From: Chloroflexota bacterium
GTDB lineage: Bacteria; Chloroflexota; Anaerolineae; Promineifilales; Promineifilaceae
NCBI GenBank assembly: GCA_008501785.1
Contig: QQUD01000593.1
Coordinates: 1-8,025 of the forward strand
DNA: 8,025 nt
Direction: 5' to 3'
Shown: positions 1-6,148 of the stretch, piece by piece
How positions within the stretch are numbered: the first letter of the stretch is position 1
Layout: each line of letters begins with the position of its first letter
Made by a program: the position numbers and the translations under genes
Notes under the pieces: generated by a model
The model's input: the letters and a program-made list of their open reading frames with translations, nothing else
What the model was told of the DNA's origin: nothing
Database searches by the model: none

Positions 1-1
1 T

Positions 2-466
2 GTGATTGTGTTGGTGAATAAATGGGACCTTGTAGAAAAAGATACACATACTATCAATGAATTTGAAGAGAAAATTCGCACGGAATTGAATTTTATGCCG
101 TACGTGCCGATGGTGTTTATTTCTGCGGAATCAGGTCAGCGCATAAATAAAATTTTCCCGACTGTTTTGGAAGTCAATGAGGCGCGTTATCAGCGGATTC
201 CTACCAATCAGTTAAACAAATTTATGCGTGAGGCAACGGCAATCCATCCACCACCGTCGAAAGGTGGCAAGCGCGTCAAGTTCTTTTATATAACTCAGCC
301 CGGTGTAGCCCCGCCAACGTTTGTCTTTTTTGTGAACAAGCCCGAGTGGGTCAATTTTAGCTATAAGCGCTTTCTGGAAAACCGCCTACGTGAGCAGTTT
401 GCATTTCCAGGCACACCGATTCGACTGGTATTTAGGGCGCGGAGTGAGGATCGGTTTGGGGAATGA
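2..466 (+). CDS. der: GTPase Der (EngA), C-terminal part, cut by window edge
   Basis: This is the 3' end of the gene for Der, a GTPase with two G domains that acts in assembly of the large (50S) ribosomal subunit in the cytoplasm. The reading frame is already open at base 2, where GTG is an internal valine codon, not a start. The visible 154 residues begin just before the G4 motif of the second G domain (NKWD, residues 6-9). The G5 motif follows (SAESG, residues 41-45). From about residue 72 to the end is the KH-like domain typical of Der, with the proline/glycine stretch HPPPSKGGKRVKFFY and the family-typical GTPIRLVFR near the C-terminus. Length and end agree with complete Der proteins, so the 3' end is intact; G1-G3 and the first G domain lie outside the window. 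The order NKWD, SA, KH-like domain distinguishes it from Era and other TrmE-Era-type GTPases. Confidence 0.95.
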   Translation: MIVLVNKWDLVEKDTHTINEFEEKIRTELNFMPYVPMVFISAESGQRINKIFPTVLEVNEARYQRIPTNQLNKFMREATAIHPPPSKGGKRVKFFYITQPGVAPPTFVFFVNKPEWVNFSYKRFLENRLREQFAFPGTPIRLVFRARSEDRFGE

Positions 467-472
467 GTGAGG

Positions 473-549
473 AAGTGCATTGCACCTTCTTGGGTGCATT
501 GCACTTGGTATGAGTTAGGTACAGCGCACTTAAGAAAGTGCAATGCACC
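473..549. repeat. Two tandem hairpins made of four palindromic units
   Basis: The spacer after der carries four copies of a 14-base unit built around GTGCAWTGCAC. Copy A is AAGTGCATTGCACC at 473-486, B is GGTGCATTGCACTT at 493-506, B' is GGTACAGCGCACTT at 518-531, and A2 is AAGTGCAATGCACC at 536-549. A pairs with B (13 of 14 pairs, 6-base loop) and B' pairs with A2 (11 of 14 pairs, 4-base loop). B and A2 are also perfect inverted copies of each other. Unit starts are 20, 25 and 18 bases apart. No T run follows either hairpin, so an ordinary intrinsic terminator is unlikely. A REP-like dispersed palindromic element or an mRNA-processing/stability structure between der and the next gene fits better. 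Confidence 0.75.
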
Positions 550-573
550 TAGGGAATGGGAAGGAAAAACGGG

Positions 574-1662
574 ATGGCGAAAGCGGTTTTTTATGCACAT
601 ACGATGCCTGGGGTTGAGGATATTGCGTGGCTGGAGATACGCAAGCTGATACCATATGCCCAATTTGTTGATAAGCTGTTTGCTAAGGAAAGAAATGGCA
701 TTGTCATGTTTGAGCATGATGGCCCTATTCAACCGATGCTGGGTTTGCGCACGACTGAAGATTTGTTTTTGATGGCACTTTCGCTGGACAAGATTAGTCG
801 TGGGTGGAAGGATTTGTACCAACTGACGAAATTGATTGCACGGCGTGCTGAGTTTAAAGATGCTGTTGATCAATTGATGCAGTTTCAGCGGGACAATCAG
901 CAAAGTGGTATCCCAACGTATCGGATTGTGCGGCGTACTTACGGCCGTTATGAATTCCAACCCAAAGATTTAGAACGCTCAATTGAAAAAGGCATCAAGG
1001 CCCGTTACCCTCATTGGAAATTGGTCAATGATGAACATGCTCGTATTGAAGTTTGGGTCAATATTCTGGGTACGCGGCTGATTATTGGTTTGCGGTTGAC
1101 GGATCATACGATGTCGCAGCGGTTTAAAAAGGTGAAGCAGTTGAAAACAGCATTACGGCCGTCTATTGCTGCCGCCATGATTCATTTAACTGAGCCGGAT
1201 TCGAACGATGTGTTTTTAGACCCAATGAGCGGTAGTGGTACGCTGCTGATGGAGCGGCGCATGGCGGGGCCATACCAGCAGTTGTTGGGTGGTGACAATA
1301 ATCTTGCCCATGCCCAATTTTCAGATGTGAATGTGTCGCGGATGCGGAAAGAACGGCCGTCTTCGTTCACAATCCACCATCTAAACGGCAAGAACTTGCC
1401 ATTTGCCGATGGTTCGATTGATAAGGTTGCCACACAGTTGCCATTTGGGCATCACAATCGACTGGCGCGACTATACCCACCCTTTTTCGCTGAGTTGGCG
1501 CGGGTGCTAAAGGAAAACGGCCGTGCTGTCATCTTTAGCAGCGAATACGATTTATTGAAAGATGCTGTACGCAAGCAACCAAAATTAACGACGCTGACTG
1601 GTTATTCTATTTCCACAAAACACCAATGGGGGCGCATCTACATTATTCGCCGCGATCCATAG
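574..1662 (+). CDS. THUMP/UPF0020-type RNA (guanine-N2) methyltransferase-like protein
   Basis: Predicted SAM-dependent RNA methyltransferase, probably acting on tRNA. I prefer ATG 574 (362 residues) because AAGGA at 561-565 sits 8 bases before it; the in-frame ATG at 556 lacks a properly spaced ribosome site. Roughly residues 75-180 look like a THUMP RNA-binding region (charged helices, then IEVWVNILGTRLIIGLRLTD). A Rossmann-type methyltransferase domain follows: motif I DPMSGSGTLL (about 216-225), an acidic motif GDNN (about 240-243), and catalytic motif IV QLPFG (about 288-292). This variant of N/D-PP-Y is like the D/N-LPFG of the Trm14/THUMPD2-3 group, which makes m2G in tRNA, rather than the NPPYG of RlmL. 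The exact tRNA position cannot be read from sequence. It lies about 110 bp after der in the same direction, with the hairpin pair between, and converges on the following permease gene. Confidence 0.85.
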   Translation: MAKAVFYAHTMPGVEDIAWLEIRKLIPYAQFVDKLFAKERNGIVMFEHDGPIQPMLGLRTTEDLFLMALSLDKISRGWKDLYQLTKLIARRAEFKDAVDQLMQFQRDNQQSGIPTYRIVRRTYGRYEFQPKDLERSIEKGIKARYPHWKLVNDEHARIEVWVNILGTRLIIGLRLTDHTMSQRFKKVKQLKTALRPSIAAAMIHLTEPDSNDVFLDPMSGSGTLLMERRMAGPYQQLLGGDNNLAHAQFSDVNVSRMRKERPSSFTIHHLNGKNLPFADGSIDKVATQLPFGHHNRLARLYPPFFAELARVLKENGRAVIFSSEYDLLKDAVRKQPKLTTLTGYSISTKHQWGRIYIIRRDP

Positions 1663-1708
1663 AACGATTGAATTTTGAATAAAAGAAAAGAATTGCGTCC
1701 TTTTTTGC

Positions 1709-2413
1709 TTAGAAAAGCAGGCGACCGCCCAGGATAAGCAGCAGGACCAACACGATTTTACGGAATTGGTCGGGGTTTAAACGGCCGTCTAGCTTAAATC
1801 CTAAATACATCCCCAAAAAGGCCCCCGGCAATCCCCACAGCGTATTTTGCAAGACAATTGGCGTAAAGTTTCCATTGGCTAAATGGGCAAAAAAGGTCAT
1901 AAAACTATTGAATAGAAAAAATGCCTGCAAATTGCCCTTAAATTCGGCCGGCTGCCAGTTTCGACAAGTGCCAAAAATAACTATTGGTGGCCCACTTGCA
2001 TTTAACGCGCCACTGAGAATCCCGCCAAAAAAGCCAAATCCAATTGTCCACGTGAGATTGGTTAAGGTAGGAAGCTTAAAACGAAACAGCGCGTACAAGC
2101 TGTACAAAATGACAAGGATGCCGAGACCAGTTGTGATCACCTCTGCATCAACCCTATCCAATGCGGCCACCCCAACCGGGATGCCCACCAGCGATGCTAA
2201 TGCCAGCCCCAGTACAGCCTTAAAGTTAAGTGCATGACGATAATGTAGCAGCAAAAATATTTCAGAAATACCACCCACTAATGCAATCAACGGCGTCGCG
2301 ACTTTGATATCCATAAACAGCAGCAGCAGCGGCATCGAAACCAACGCCAGCCCAAACCCTGATACGGCTTGTGTGAATATTGCTAGAAAAACAATGAAAG
2401 TAACTAAAAACAT
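1709..2413 (-). CDS. TauE/SafE-type sulfite/anion permease-like membrane protein
   Basis: Polytopic inner-membrane protein of the TauE/SafE (DUF81) type; members are linked to export or uptake of sulfite, sulfonates and other small anions, but the substrate cannot be read here. With ATG at 2413 it has 234 residues and starts directly in a membrane helix (MFLVTFIVFLAIF). About seven to eight hydrophobic segments follow. Two half-repeats are visible: the first around QAVSGFGLALVSMPLLLL, the second around GFFGGILSGALNASGPPIVI, whose G-x-L-S-G-A...SGPP pattern is the family hallmark. The frame stays open to a GTG at 2548, but the extra 45 residues are soluble and unlike the family, and a TATAAT on this strand at 2518-2513 lies downstream of that GTG. 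An AAGGA-type site lies about 11 bases before ATG 2413. Transcribed divergently from the LLM oxidoreductase gene and convergently with the methyltransferase. Confidence 0.85.
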   Translation of the reverse strand: MFLVTFIVFLAIFTQAVSGFGLALVSMPLLLLFMDIKVATPLIALVGGISEIFLLLHYRHALNFKAVLGLALASLVGIPVGVAALDRVDAEVITTGLGILVILYSLYALFRFKLPTLTNLTWTIGFGFFGGILSGALNASGPPIVIFGTCRNWQPAEFKGNLQAFFLFNSFMTFFAHLANGNFTPIVLQNTLWGLPGAFLGMYLGFKLDGRLNPDQFRKIVLVLLLILGGRLLF

Positions 2414-2512
2414 GAATAACTCATCCTTAAACCCGGACAAGTATAGAGGAATATGACGAGATACCAAACGAGCGCTGGCAGTTGCTTCAACAACAGGGTC
2501 GCAAACAAAAAG

Positions 2513-2518
2513 ATTATA
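2513..2518 (-). promoter_or_regulatory. Candidate -10 box for the permease gene
   Basis: A perfect TATAAT reads on the minus strand at 2518-2513, 100 bases before the preferred permease start. A convincing -35 hexamer at 16-18 bp is not visible (closest is GCTTTT-like sequence near 2540), so this rests on the -10 match alone. If real, it excludes the GTG at 2548 as translation start. Confidence 0.35.
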
Positions 2519-2595
2519 CACTCCCTCTGTTTTCAAAAGCTCTCTCACAAATGAGTATTGTCTTCAAATAGTTGAACTTACCCCCATCTACAGTT

Positions 2596-2623
2596 ACGAT
2601 AAAGTTTGCGAACAAACGATAAA
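2596..2623. promoter_or_regulatory. Operator-like direct repeat flanking a small palindrome
   Basis: The octamer ACGATAAA occurs at 2596-2603 and again at 2616-2623, exactly 20 bases apart (about two helical turns). It brackets the dyad GTTTG-CGAA-CAAAC at 2604-2617. The arrangement ends 19 bases before the ATG of the LLM oxidoreductase gene. TTGCGA (2606-2611) and a TATA-like stretch (2629-2632) could be a weak promoter inside it. A repressor or activator site is an inference; no regulator gene is next to it. Confidence 0.4.
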
Positions 2624-2642
2624 ACACATATAGGACAATAAA

Positions 2643-3731
2643 ATGACGACACCTGCTACGACTCGTAATTTCGAAATCGGCCTCTACTCCTTTGCTGAAT
2701 TAACGCCCGATCCGCGTACTGGTGAAATGATCAGCTCCGCCGAACGAATTGAAAACCTCTTAGAAACCATTGAACTGGCTGATCAGGTTGGTTTAGATGT
2801 TTTTGGCCTGGGTGAACACCATCGACCCGACTTCGTTTCTTCGGCTCCGGCTGTGATTTTGGCGGCAGCAGCAGCGCGGACCAAGTCGATTCGCCTGAGC
2901 AGTGCGGTTACAGTGCTGGGTTCGGATGATCCGGTGCGCGTTTTTCAGAATTTTGCAACGCTTGATTTGATTTCAAACGGCCGTTCCGAAATCATGGCCG
3001 GACGTGGCTCCTTTATCGAATCATTCCCCCTGTTTGGCTACGATTTGCAGGATTACAATACCCTCTTTTCCGAGAAATTAGACCTGCTGCTGAAATTGCG
3101 CGAATCGGAGCATATTAGTTGGTCTGGCAAGCACCGACCACCACTGGAAGAGCAGGGGGTGTATCCACGACCGTTTCAAGACCCACTTCCCGTTTGGATT
3201 GCAGTCGGTGGCACACCCGAGTCCGTAATCCGCGCAGGCACGTTGGGTTTGCCGCTGGCAATTGCGATTATCGGTGGCCTGCCCGAGCAATTTGCTCCAC
3301 TCGTTGAGCTTTACTACCGCGCCGCCGATCAAGCAGGCCACGATCGTTCACAACTCAGCGTGAGCATCAACTCTCATGGCTTCATCGCTGATGATAAACA
3401 GCGGGCAATTGATGAAGCGTTTCCACCATTTAAGCAAGTGATGGACAAAATCGGCCGTGAACGGGGTTGGCCGCCTATGTCTCGGCAGCAATTCGATGCA
3501 TCTACCACCTTGCGCGGTGCAAACTTCATTGGCAGCCCCGACGAAATCATCGAAAAAATCCTATTTCAGCACGAACTATTTGGTCATCACCGATTCTTGC
3601 TACAAATGAGCGTCGGCACCATTCCCCACGCCAAAATGATGCACGCAATTGAGCTGCTCGGCACAAAAGTTGCGCCAGTCGTGCGTCAAGAAATTGCATC
3701 ACGGCTCGCCCCCAAAATGCAGAACCGCTAG
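2643..3731 (+). CDS. LLM-class (luciferase-like) flavin-dependent oxidoreductase
   Basis: Cytoplasmic FMN- or F420-dependent oxidoreductase with the bacterial-luciferase TIM-barrel fold. ATG 2643 is preceded by AGGA at 2632-2635, 7 bases away. The 362-residue protein is full length for the group. It opens with [15 protein letters not shown], then has the diagnostic active-site segment [15 protein letters not shown] at about 56-70, the [14 protein letters not shown] strand, [23 protein letters not shown] (flavin-phosphate side), and [17 protein letters not shown] before a C-terminal SPDEIIEKI segment typical of LLM proteins. From memory it matches best the Atu2307/SP_0267-type LLM subfamily, whose physiological substrates are unknown. 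FMN is the more likely cofactor outside actinobacteria and archaea; that is an inference. It stands alone, divergent from the permease, with its own operator-like upstream region. Confidence 0.93.
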   Translation: MTTPATTRNFEIGLYSFAELTPDPRTGEMISSAERIENLLETIELADQVGLDVFGLGEHHRPDFVSSAPAVILAAAAARTKSIRLSSAVTVLGSDDPVRVFQNFATLDLISNGRSEIMAGRGSFIESFPLFGYDLQDYNTLFSEKLDLLLKLRESEHISWSGKHRPPLEEQGVYPRPFQDPLPVWIAVGGTPESVIRAGTLGLPLAIAIIGGLPEQFAPLVELYYRAADQAGHDRSQLSVSINSHGFIADDKQRAIDEAFPPFKQVMDKIGRERGWPPMSRQQFDASTTLRGANFIGSPDEIIEKILFQHELFGHHRFLLQMSVGTIPHAKMMHAIELLGTKVAPVVRQEIASRLAPKMQNR

Positions 3732-3762
3732 GCGACAAAACGCATTCCTCAATCACCAATAC

Positions 3763-4136
3763 ATTGTTCCAAAATTGCCTCGCGTTGTATGAGAAGGTAT
3801 GAATGATGAAACTTGACTCCAGTTTAGGGTCTTTGTCAGACAGTGAAGGGGAAAAACAATCGAAATAACTGCGCTCGATACATGGTTCCATGTTTTGTAG
3901 CCAGCCTCTTGCGTAAAATAGTGCAACCGGCTTGCCTGCCTGCCCAATGTTTTTACAAACGCGTAGCCACATTTTGCTGAAAGATTGGAAGCCAGCCTCT
4001 GAATTTGTATACTCTGGACGGAGCAGAATATCGGCATCTAGAGGGATGAAAGGATTTGGCTGTGTTTGAAGGTGGCGGCAAACGGCCGTTTTCTCCCCCC
4101 ATTCGTGTCATAAATGATCAGCAGCGGCTGCTGCAT
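3763..4136 (-). pseudogene. Degraded P-loop nucleotide-kinase-like ATP-binding protein
   Basis: The roughly 430 bp after the LLM gene contain no intact gene, but the minus strand holds a recognisable wreck. From ATG 4136 one frame reads MQQPLLIIYDTNGG. After a one-base shift at the run of six C (plus strand 4095-4100) the next frame reads EKTAVCRHLQ and continues through PLDADILLRPEYTNSEAGFQ, WLRVCKNIGQAGKPVALFYA, NMEPCIERSYF and a tail around FSYNARQFWNN. I associate the RPEY...WLR.CKNI..GKPV.LF...ERRYF pattern from memory with small P-loop ATP-binding, NMP-kinase-like proteins of environmental bacteria. Joined, the Walker A would be DTNGGEKT, so both the first and last glycines of GxxxxGKT are changed, each explainable by one G-to-A transition. 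Between ERSYF and the tail it is also shorter than I would expect. Family name is tentative; the decayed state is better supported. Confidence 0.5.
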
Positions 4137-4158
4137 AAATGGATGATTGTGTCCGCGA

Positions 4159-4548
4159 TCAGGAAGAATTATTAGAAGAAGATTTTCTTGGTTTAAGTTG
4201 AAATTTGAATTCCCACATTTTTTTGCCAGCACTGATTTCTTGGTAATCCCATGCATGTATTCCTTTCTTCAGTAATTCCACAAATTCTTGATAATCCCAC
4301 CTGCTTTCATGAGGCTCGTTTTCTGGCTGTTCAAACTCTTCAGACCTGGCTAATTCTACTATTTTGCCTTCGGGATTTTTGGCAAAAGCCCGGAAACACA
4401 TTGTGTGATTCCATCCAAAACGGTTATGTTTGACATAAATAAAATCGGTTTCGCACTTATCCAACCGGTCGGTTGGCTGCTGGCATTTTACGCAGAGGTC
4501 ATCTGATTGATTTAATTTGTTACCACATTTTCGACAGTCTAAACGCAT
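4159..4548 (-). CDS. Small zinc-ribbon protein of unknown function
   Basis: A 129-residue protein with start ATG 4548; an AGGTG site lies about 6 bases upstream, while the longer open frame to 4602 would add a hydrophobic stretch with no ribosome site and would run toward the tRNA-like terminator. The N-terminus is a zinc ribbon: C5-x2-C8 (CRKC) and C19-x2-C22 (CVKC). The rest (about 30-115) is a compact acidic and aromatic domain, with HNRFGWNHTMCFRAFAKNPEG, WDYQEFVELLKKGIHAWDYQEI and WEFKFQLKP, ending in a serine/asparagine tail. There is no signal peptide or membrane helix. I do not recognise the family. It could be a DNA-, RNA- or protein-binding adaptor; the sequence does not say. Directly downstream on the same strand is the degraded kinase-like gene. 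Confidence 0.6.
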   Translation of the reverse strand: MRLDCRKCGNKLNQSDDLCVKCQQPTDRLDKCETDFIYVKHNRFGWNHTMCFRAFAKNPEGKIVELARSEEFEQPENEPHESRWDYQEFVELLKKGIHAWDYQEISAGKKMWEFKFQLKPRKSSSNNSS

Positions 4549-4584
4549 ATGGACACCTTTATTTGCAACAAACTGGAACACAAT

Positions 4585-4620
4585 AAAAAACGCCGTTATC
4601 ACGGCAATGACAACGGCGTT
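4585..4620 (-). terminator. Rho-independent terminator of the tRNA-like gene
   Basis: On the minus strand a perfect 9-bp stem, AACGCCGTT (4620-4612) and AACGGCGTT (4597-4589), with a 14-base loop, runs straight into six T (4590-4585, overlapping the stem by two). It begins only a few bases after the 3' end of the tRNA-like sequence, as expected of its native terminator. It also insulates the zinc-ribbon gene from upstream transcription. Confidence 0.85.
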
Positions 4621-4622
4621 GA

Positions 4623-4684
4623 GGTGGCGCCAACTAGATTTGAACTAGTGACCTAGGGCTTATGAGTCCCTCGGATGTGGCACC
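4623..4684 (-). tRNA. tRNA-like gene with CAT anticodon, D arm missing (Met or Ile2 type)
   Basis: Reading the minus strand from the 3' end: CC (4624-4623, followed by T, not A), discriminator A (4625), acceptor strand TGGCGCC (4632-4626), a perfect T arm ACTAG-TTCAAAT-CTAGT (4649-4633), variable loop AGGTC (4654-4650), and an anticodon arm AGGGA-CTCATAA-GCCCT (4671-4655) with one A-G mismatch at the base of the loop and anticodon CAT at 4664-4662. Upstream, GGTGCCA (4684-4678) can pair with the 3' acceptor strand with a single G-T wobble. Only six bases (CATCCG) then separate acceptor and anticodon stems, so there is no D arm. The 3' half resembles tRNA-Ile(CAU, lysidine-modified) or elongator tRNA-Met; these cannot be separated safely here. 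It is either a tRNA pseudogene with a deletion or the displaced 3' part of a tRNA used as integration site, with GGTGCCA pairing by chance. A functional tRNA is unlikely. Confidence 0.6.
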
Positions 4685-4727
4685 TGGACCCGCCCTCATT
4701 ATTTTCGGATAACCGATTCGTATTATA

Positions 4728-4973
4728 TCATTCATCGTCTGACTGTTCATCCTGGTGGGCTGAGTTGAACCATGAGAAGGTTCGATGGCGTTTGGCTAGT
4801 TCGCTGTCGGTCCAGCGGGTGTAGAATTCGGCAGTTATCTGGATGCTGCTGTGCCCCAGAAGTCGGGAGACGGTGCCCAGGTCGGACCCGTTTTTCAAGG
4901 AACCTCGCGCAAAACCATGACGAAATGCATGTAGATTACAACGGCCGTTTACCCCAGCCTTCTTTGCCAATGA
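4728..4973 (-). pseudogene. Tyrosine recombinase/integrase, C-terminal remnant
   Basis: Only the C-terminal catalytic end of a phage/Xer-type tyrosine recombinase remains, about 80 residues from roughly AKKAGVNGRCN onward. Visible catalytic residues are the HxxR motif HAFRH (His codon at 4931-4929, Arg at 4922-4920), the second conserved His in LLGHSS (4853-4851), and the nucleophilic tyrosine in EFYTRW (4823-4821). An acidic tail, QDEQSDDE, ends the frame. The core-binding N-terminal domain and the first catalytic arginine and lysine are absent. The frame stays open to 5057, but the residues before about 4973 (VVGVLLSSPPEPP) do not look like recombinase; that DNA belongs to the opposite-strand remnant. 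Its 3' end lies 44 bp from the tRNA-like sequence, the usual position of an integrase beside its attachment site. It cannot be active. Confidence 0.85.
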
Positions 4974-4985
4974 CGGTGGTTCTGG

Positions 4986-5561
4986 TGGCGAACTCAGCAG
5001 AACTCCAACAACCCTAATACAACAATCCAAAACAACAATCCTGATCAACAGCCTCAAACAATAGGATTAACAACAGCGAAAACGGCCGTTTCCACCAACC
5101 AGGACCAAGCGGTTAACGGCGCTATTAATGCTGCTGCTCTTGATACACCTTCCGATTTGGATTCGCTGATTGCAAGCATTTTGGATTGGATGGGGTTTGC
5201 GGGTCGTTTAACCCCAAAGGATGCGAACCCTTTGCCAGAGATGCTGTTGGCCTGGGCTTATTGGGTGAAGCTGGAAGGGTCGGAGTTGAAGCAGCAGGGC
5301 AAGAATGCGGTGGGGATTGCTCGGGCAGGCTGGCGGCGTGGGGATGTTCCCGGCAGTGGATTGTTTGACATGGCTCAGACCTGGTTGTCTGTTGGTGATG
5401 ATGTGCGGTTGGAATTGATTGAAAACAGGGGACGACGAACGCGAATGCTGGAGGAGGCTGGTGTCACCAGTGCGGTGTGTGAAACGTTCGGCAAGGTTTA
5501 TGAGGCAGCGGGCGGCAATGTGGCCCCGGCCGTCCTGATGCCTGATGTGGATGATGAATGA
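4986..5561 (+). pseudogene. 5'-truncated gene: Asn/Gln-rich linker plus C-terminal helical domain
   Basis: The plus frame is open from 4974 to the stop at 5559-5561 but contains no ATG or GTG early on; the first possible start is a poor TTG at 5157, inside what looks like continuous protein. From about 4992 it reads as a low-complexity linker rich in N, Q, T and P (NSNNPNTTIQNNNPDQQ), then TAKTAVSTNQDQAVNGAINAAALDTPSDLDSL, then a helical domain with PLPEMLLAWAYWVKLEG, ARAGWRRGDVPGSGLFDMAQTW and VRLELIENRGRRTRMLEEAGV, ending in an acidic MPDVDDE. I therefore read it as the 3' remnant of a longer gene whose N-terminal domain is gone, not as a short complete gene. The tryptophan/leucine helix followed by a GDxP turn resembles C-terminal domains of HTH replication- or DNA-binding proteins of mobile elements. 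That is weak and from memory; otherwise the function is unknown. Confidence 0.55.
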
Positions 5562-5603
5562 TGGGGGCATTTATTTACCAGTACGAAAATGGAGGTTTTT
5601 CTC

Positions 5604-6080
5604 GTGCGTAAATTTGTTGGTTTTATTGTGATGATTGTTTTGTTGGTTGGGTGTGGGCAAGGAAATGTTGAGCCGTCTGTTTTGGAGGAAACGGCCGTTT
5701 CGACAAGTTCAGGACAGGCTCCTTCGACAGACTCTGGGCAAGTCGTTTCAGAATCAGATGAACCGCTCAGATTTTATATTTCGTTGACCTTTGTCGATGA
5801 CAAGACCAAAGAGCCGGTCGTGGCTGATGTGAAATTACTTGTTGATGATGATGGTGACCACAATCCGAAAACGGGCACCTGGCTTGAGCCGCCATGTATT
5901 CAAGTGACAGCTTGTGAATTTAGTGTTCCGGTGAATGGGCTGATGTATTTGTATGTGATTGAGGCCGATGGATATGAAATTCACTCGCTTGGGGTTAGAC
6001 CCCATTACAGCAGTGAAATGCGGCTTCAGGGTGATGTGCCGTTGACCCGGCTTGTTTCTGAGAATGAGAGAACTGGATAA
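5604..6080 (+). CDS. Small lipoprotein with a single beta-sandwich-like domain
   Basis: Predicted lipid-anchored surface protein of 158 residues. I choose GTG 5604: GGAGG at 5591-5595 lies 8 bases before it, and the resulting N-terminus (MRKF, hydrophobic core, LLVGC) is a classic lipoprotein signal with the acylated cysteine at residue 17. The in-frame ATG at 5589 overlaps that ribosome site. After Cys17 comes a Ser/Gln-rich linker with an imperfect internal repeat (STSSGQ, STDSGQ), to about residue 55. Residues about 56-150 form a strand-rich domain: FYISLTFVDDKTKEPVVADV, an acidic Asp-Asp-Asp-Gly-Asp stretch, two cysteines (PPCIQVTACEF) that may form a disulfide, and YLYVIEADGYEIHSLGVRP. 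The EADGYE turn is reminiscent of carboxypeptidase-regulatory or PEGA-like folds. Function is unknown; such lipoproteins occur in integrated elements. It follows the truncated gene by 42 bp. Confidence 0.8.
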   Translation: MRKFVGFIVMIVLLVGCGQGNVEPSVLEETAVSTSSGQAPSTDSGQVVSESDEPLRFYISLTFVDDKTKEPVVADVKLLVDDDGDHNPKTGTWLEPPCIQVTACEFSVPVNGLMYLYVIEADGYEIHSLGVRPHYSSEMRLQGDVPLTRLVSENERTG

Positions 6081-6089
6081 AAGATGGTG

Positions 6090-6124
6090 TGGTATTGCCG
6101 GGTAATAACTACCCGGCAATACCA
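6090..6124. repeat. Perfect 15-bp inverted repeat before the actin-like gene
   Basis: TGGTATTGCCGGGTA at 6090-6104 is matched exactly in reverse complement at 6110-6124, with a 5-base spacer ATAAC. It lies between the lipoprotein stop (6080) and the actin-like start (6149). No T run follows on either strand, so a standard terminator is not supported, though it may still act as a transcript-end hairpin. As DNA it is a good operator or partition-protein site; as RNA it would be a very stable hairpin just before the AGGAG ribosome site at 6135-6139. Confidence 0.8.
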
Positions 6125-6148
6125 ATGCCGATACAGGAGATGAAAACG

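Noticed and set aside
556..573. ATG 556 as start of the methyltransferase
   Set aside because: No ribosome site at a workable distance; ATG 574 has AAGGA 8 bases upstream.
467..649. Open frame of 60 codons starting right after der
   Set aside because: Its first half is a translation of the palindromic hairpin units and its second half overlaps the methyltransferase start in another frame; no protein-like composition.
1663..1725. T-rich spacer with a small TGCTT/AAGCA hairpin as a terminator between convergent genes
   Set aside because: On the plus strand the T run precedes the hairpin, and on the minus strand it is followed by A, so the geometry is wrong; the stem is only 5 bp.
2414..2548. 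45-residue N-terminal extension of the permease from GTG 2548
   Set aside because: Soluble, unlike the family, and upstream of the TATAAT that could serve the gene.
3547..3972. Long minus-strand frame reaching into the oxidoreductase gene as an intact 141-residue gene
   Set aside because: Its first half belongs to the degraded kinase-like gene and its second half is only antisense to the well-supported oxidoreductase.
4722..4727. TATAAT on the minus strand as the promoter of the tRNA-like gene
   Set aside because: No acceptable -35 is seen 16-18 bp upstream, and the tRNA-like gene appears to have lost its native 5' region; a chance AT-rich match is as likely.
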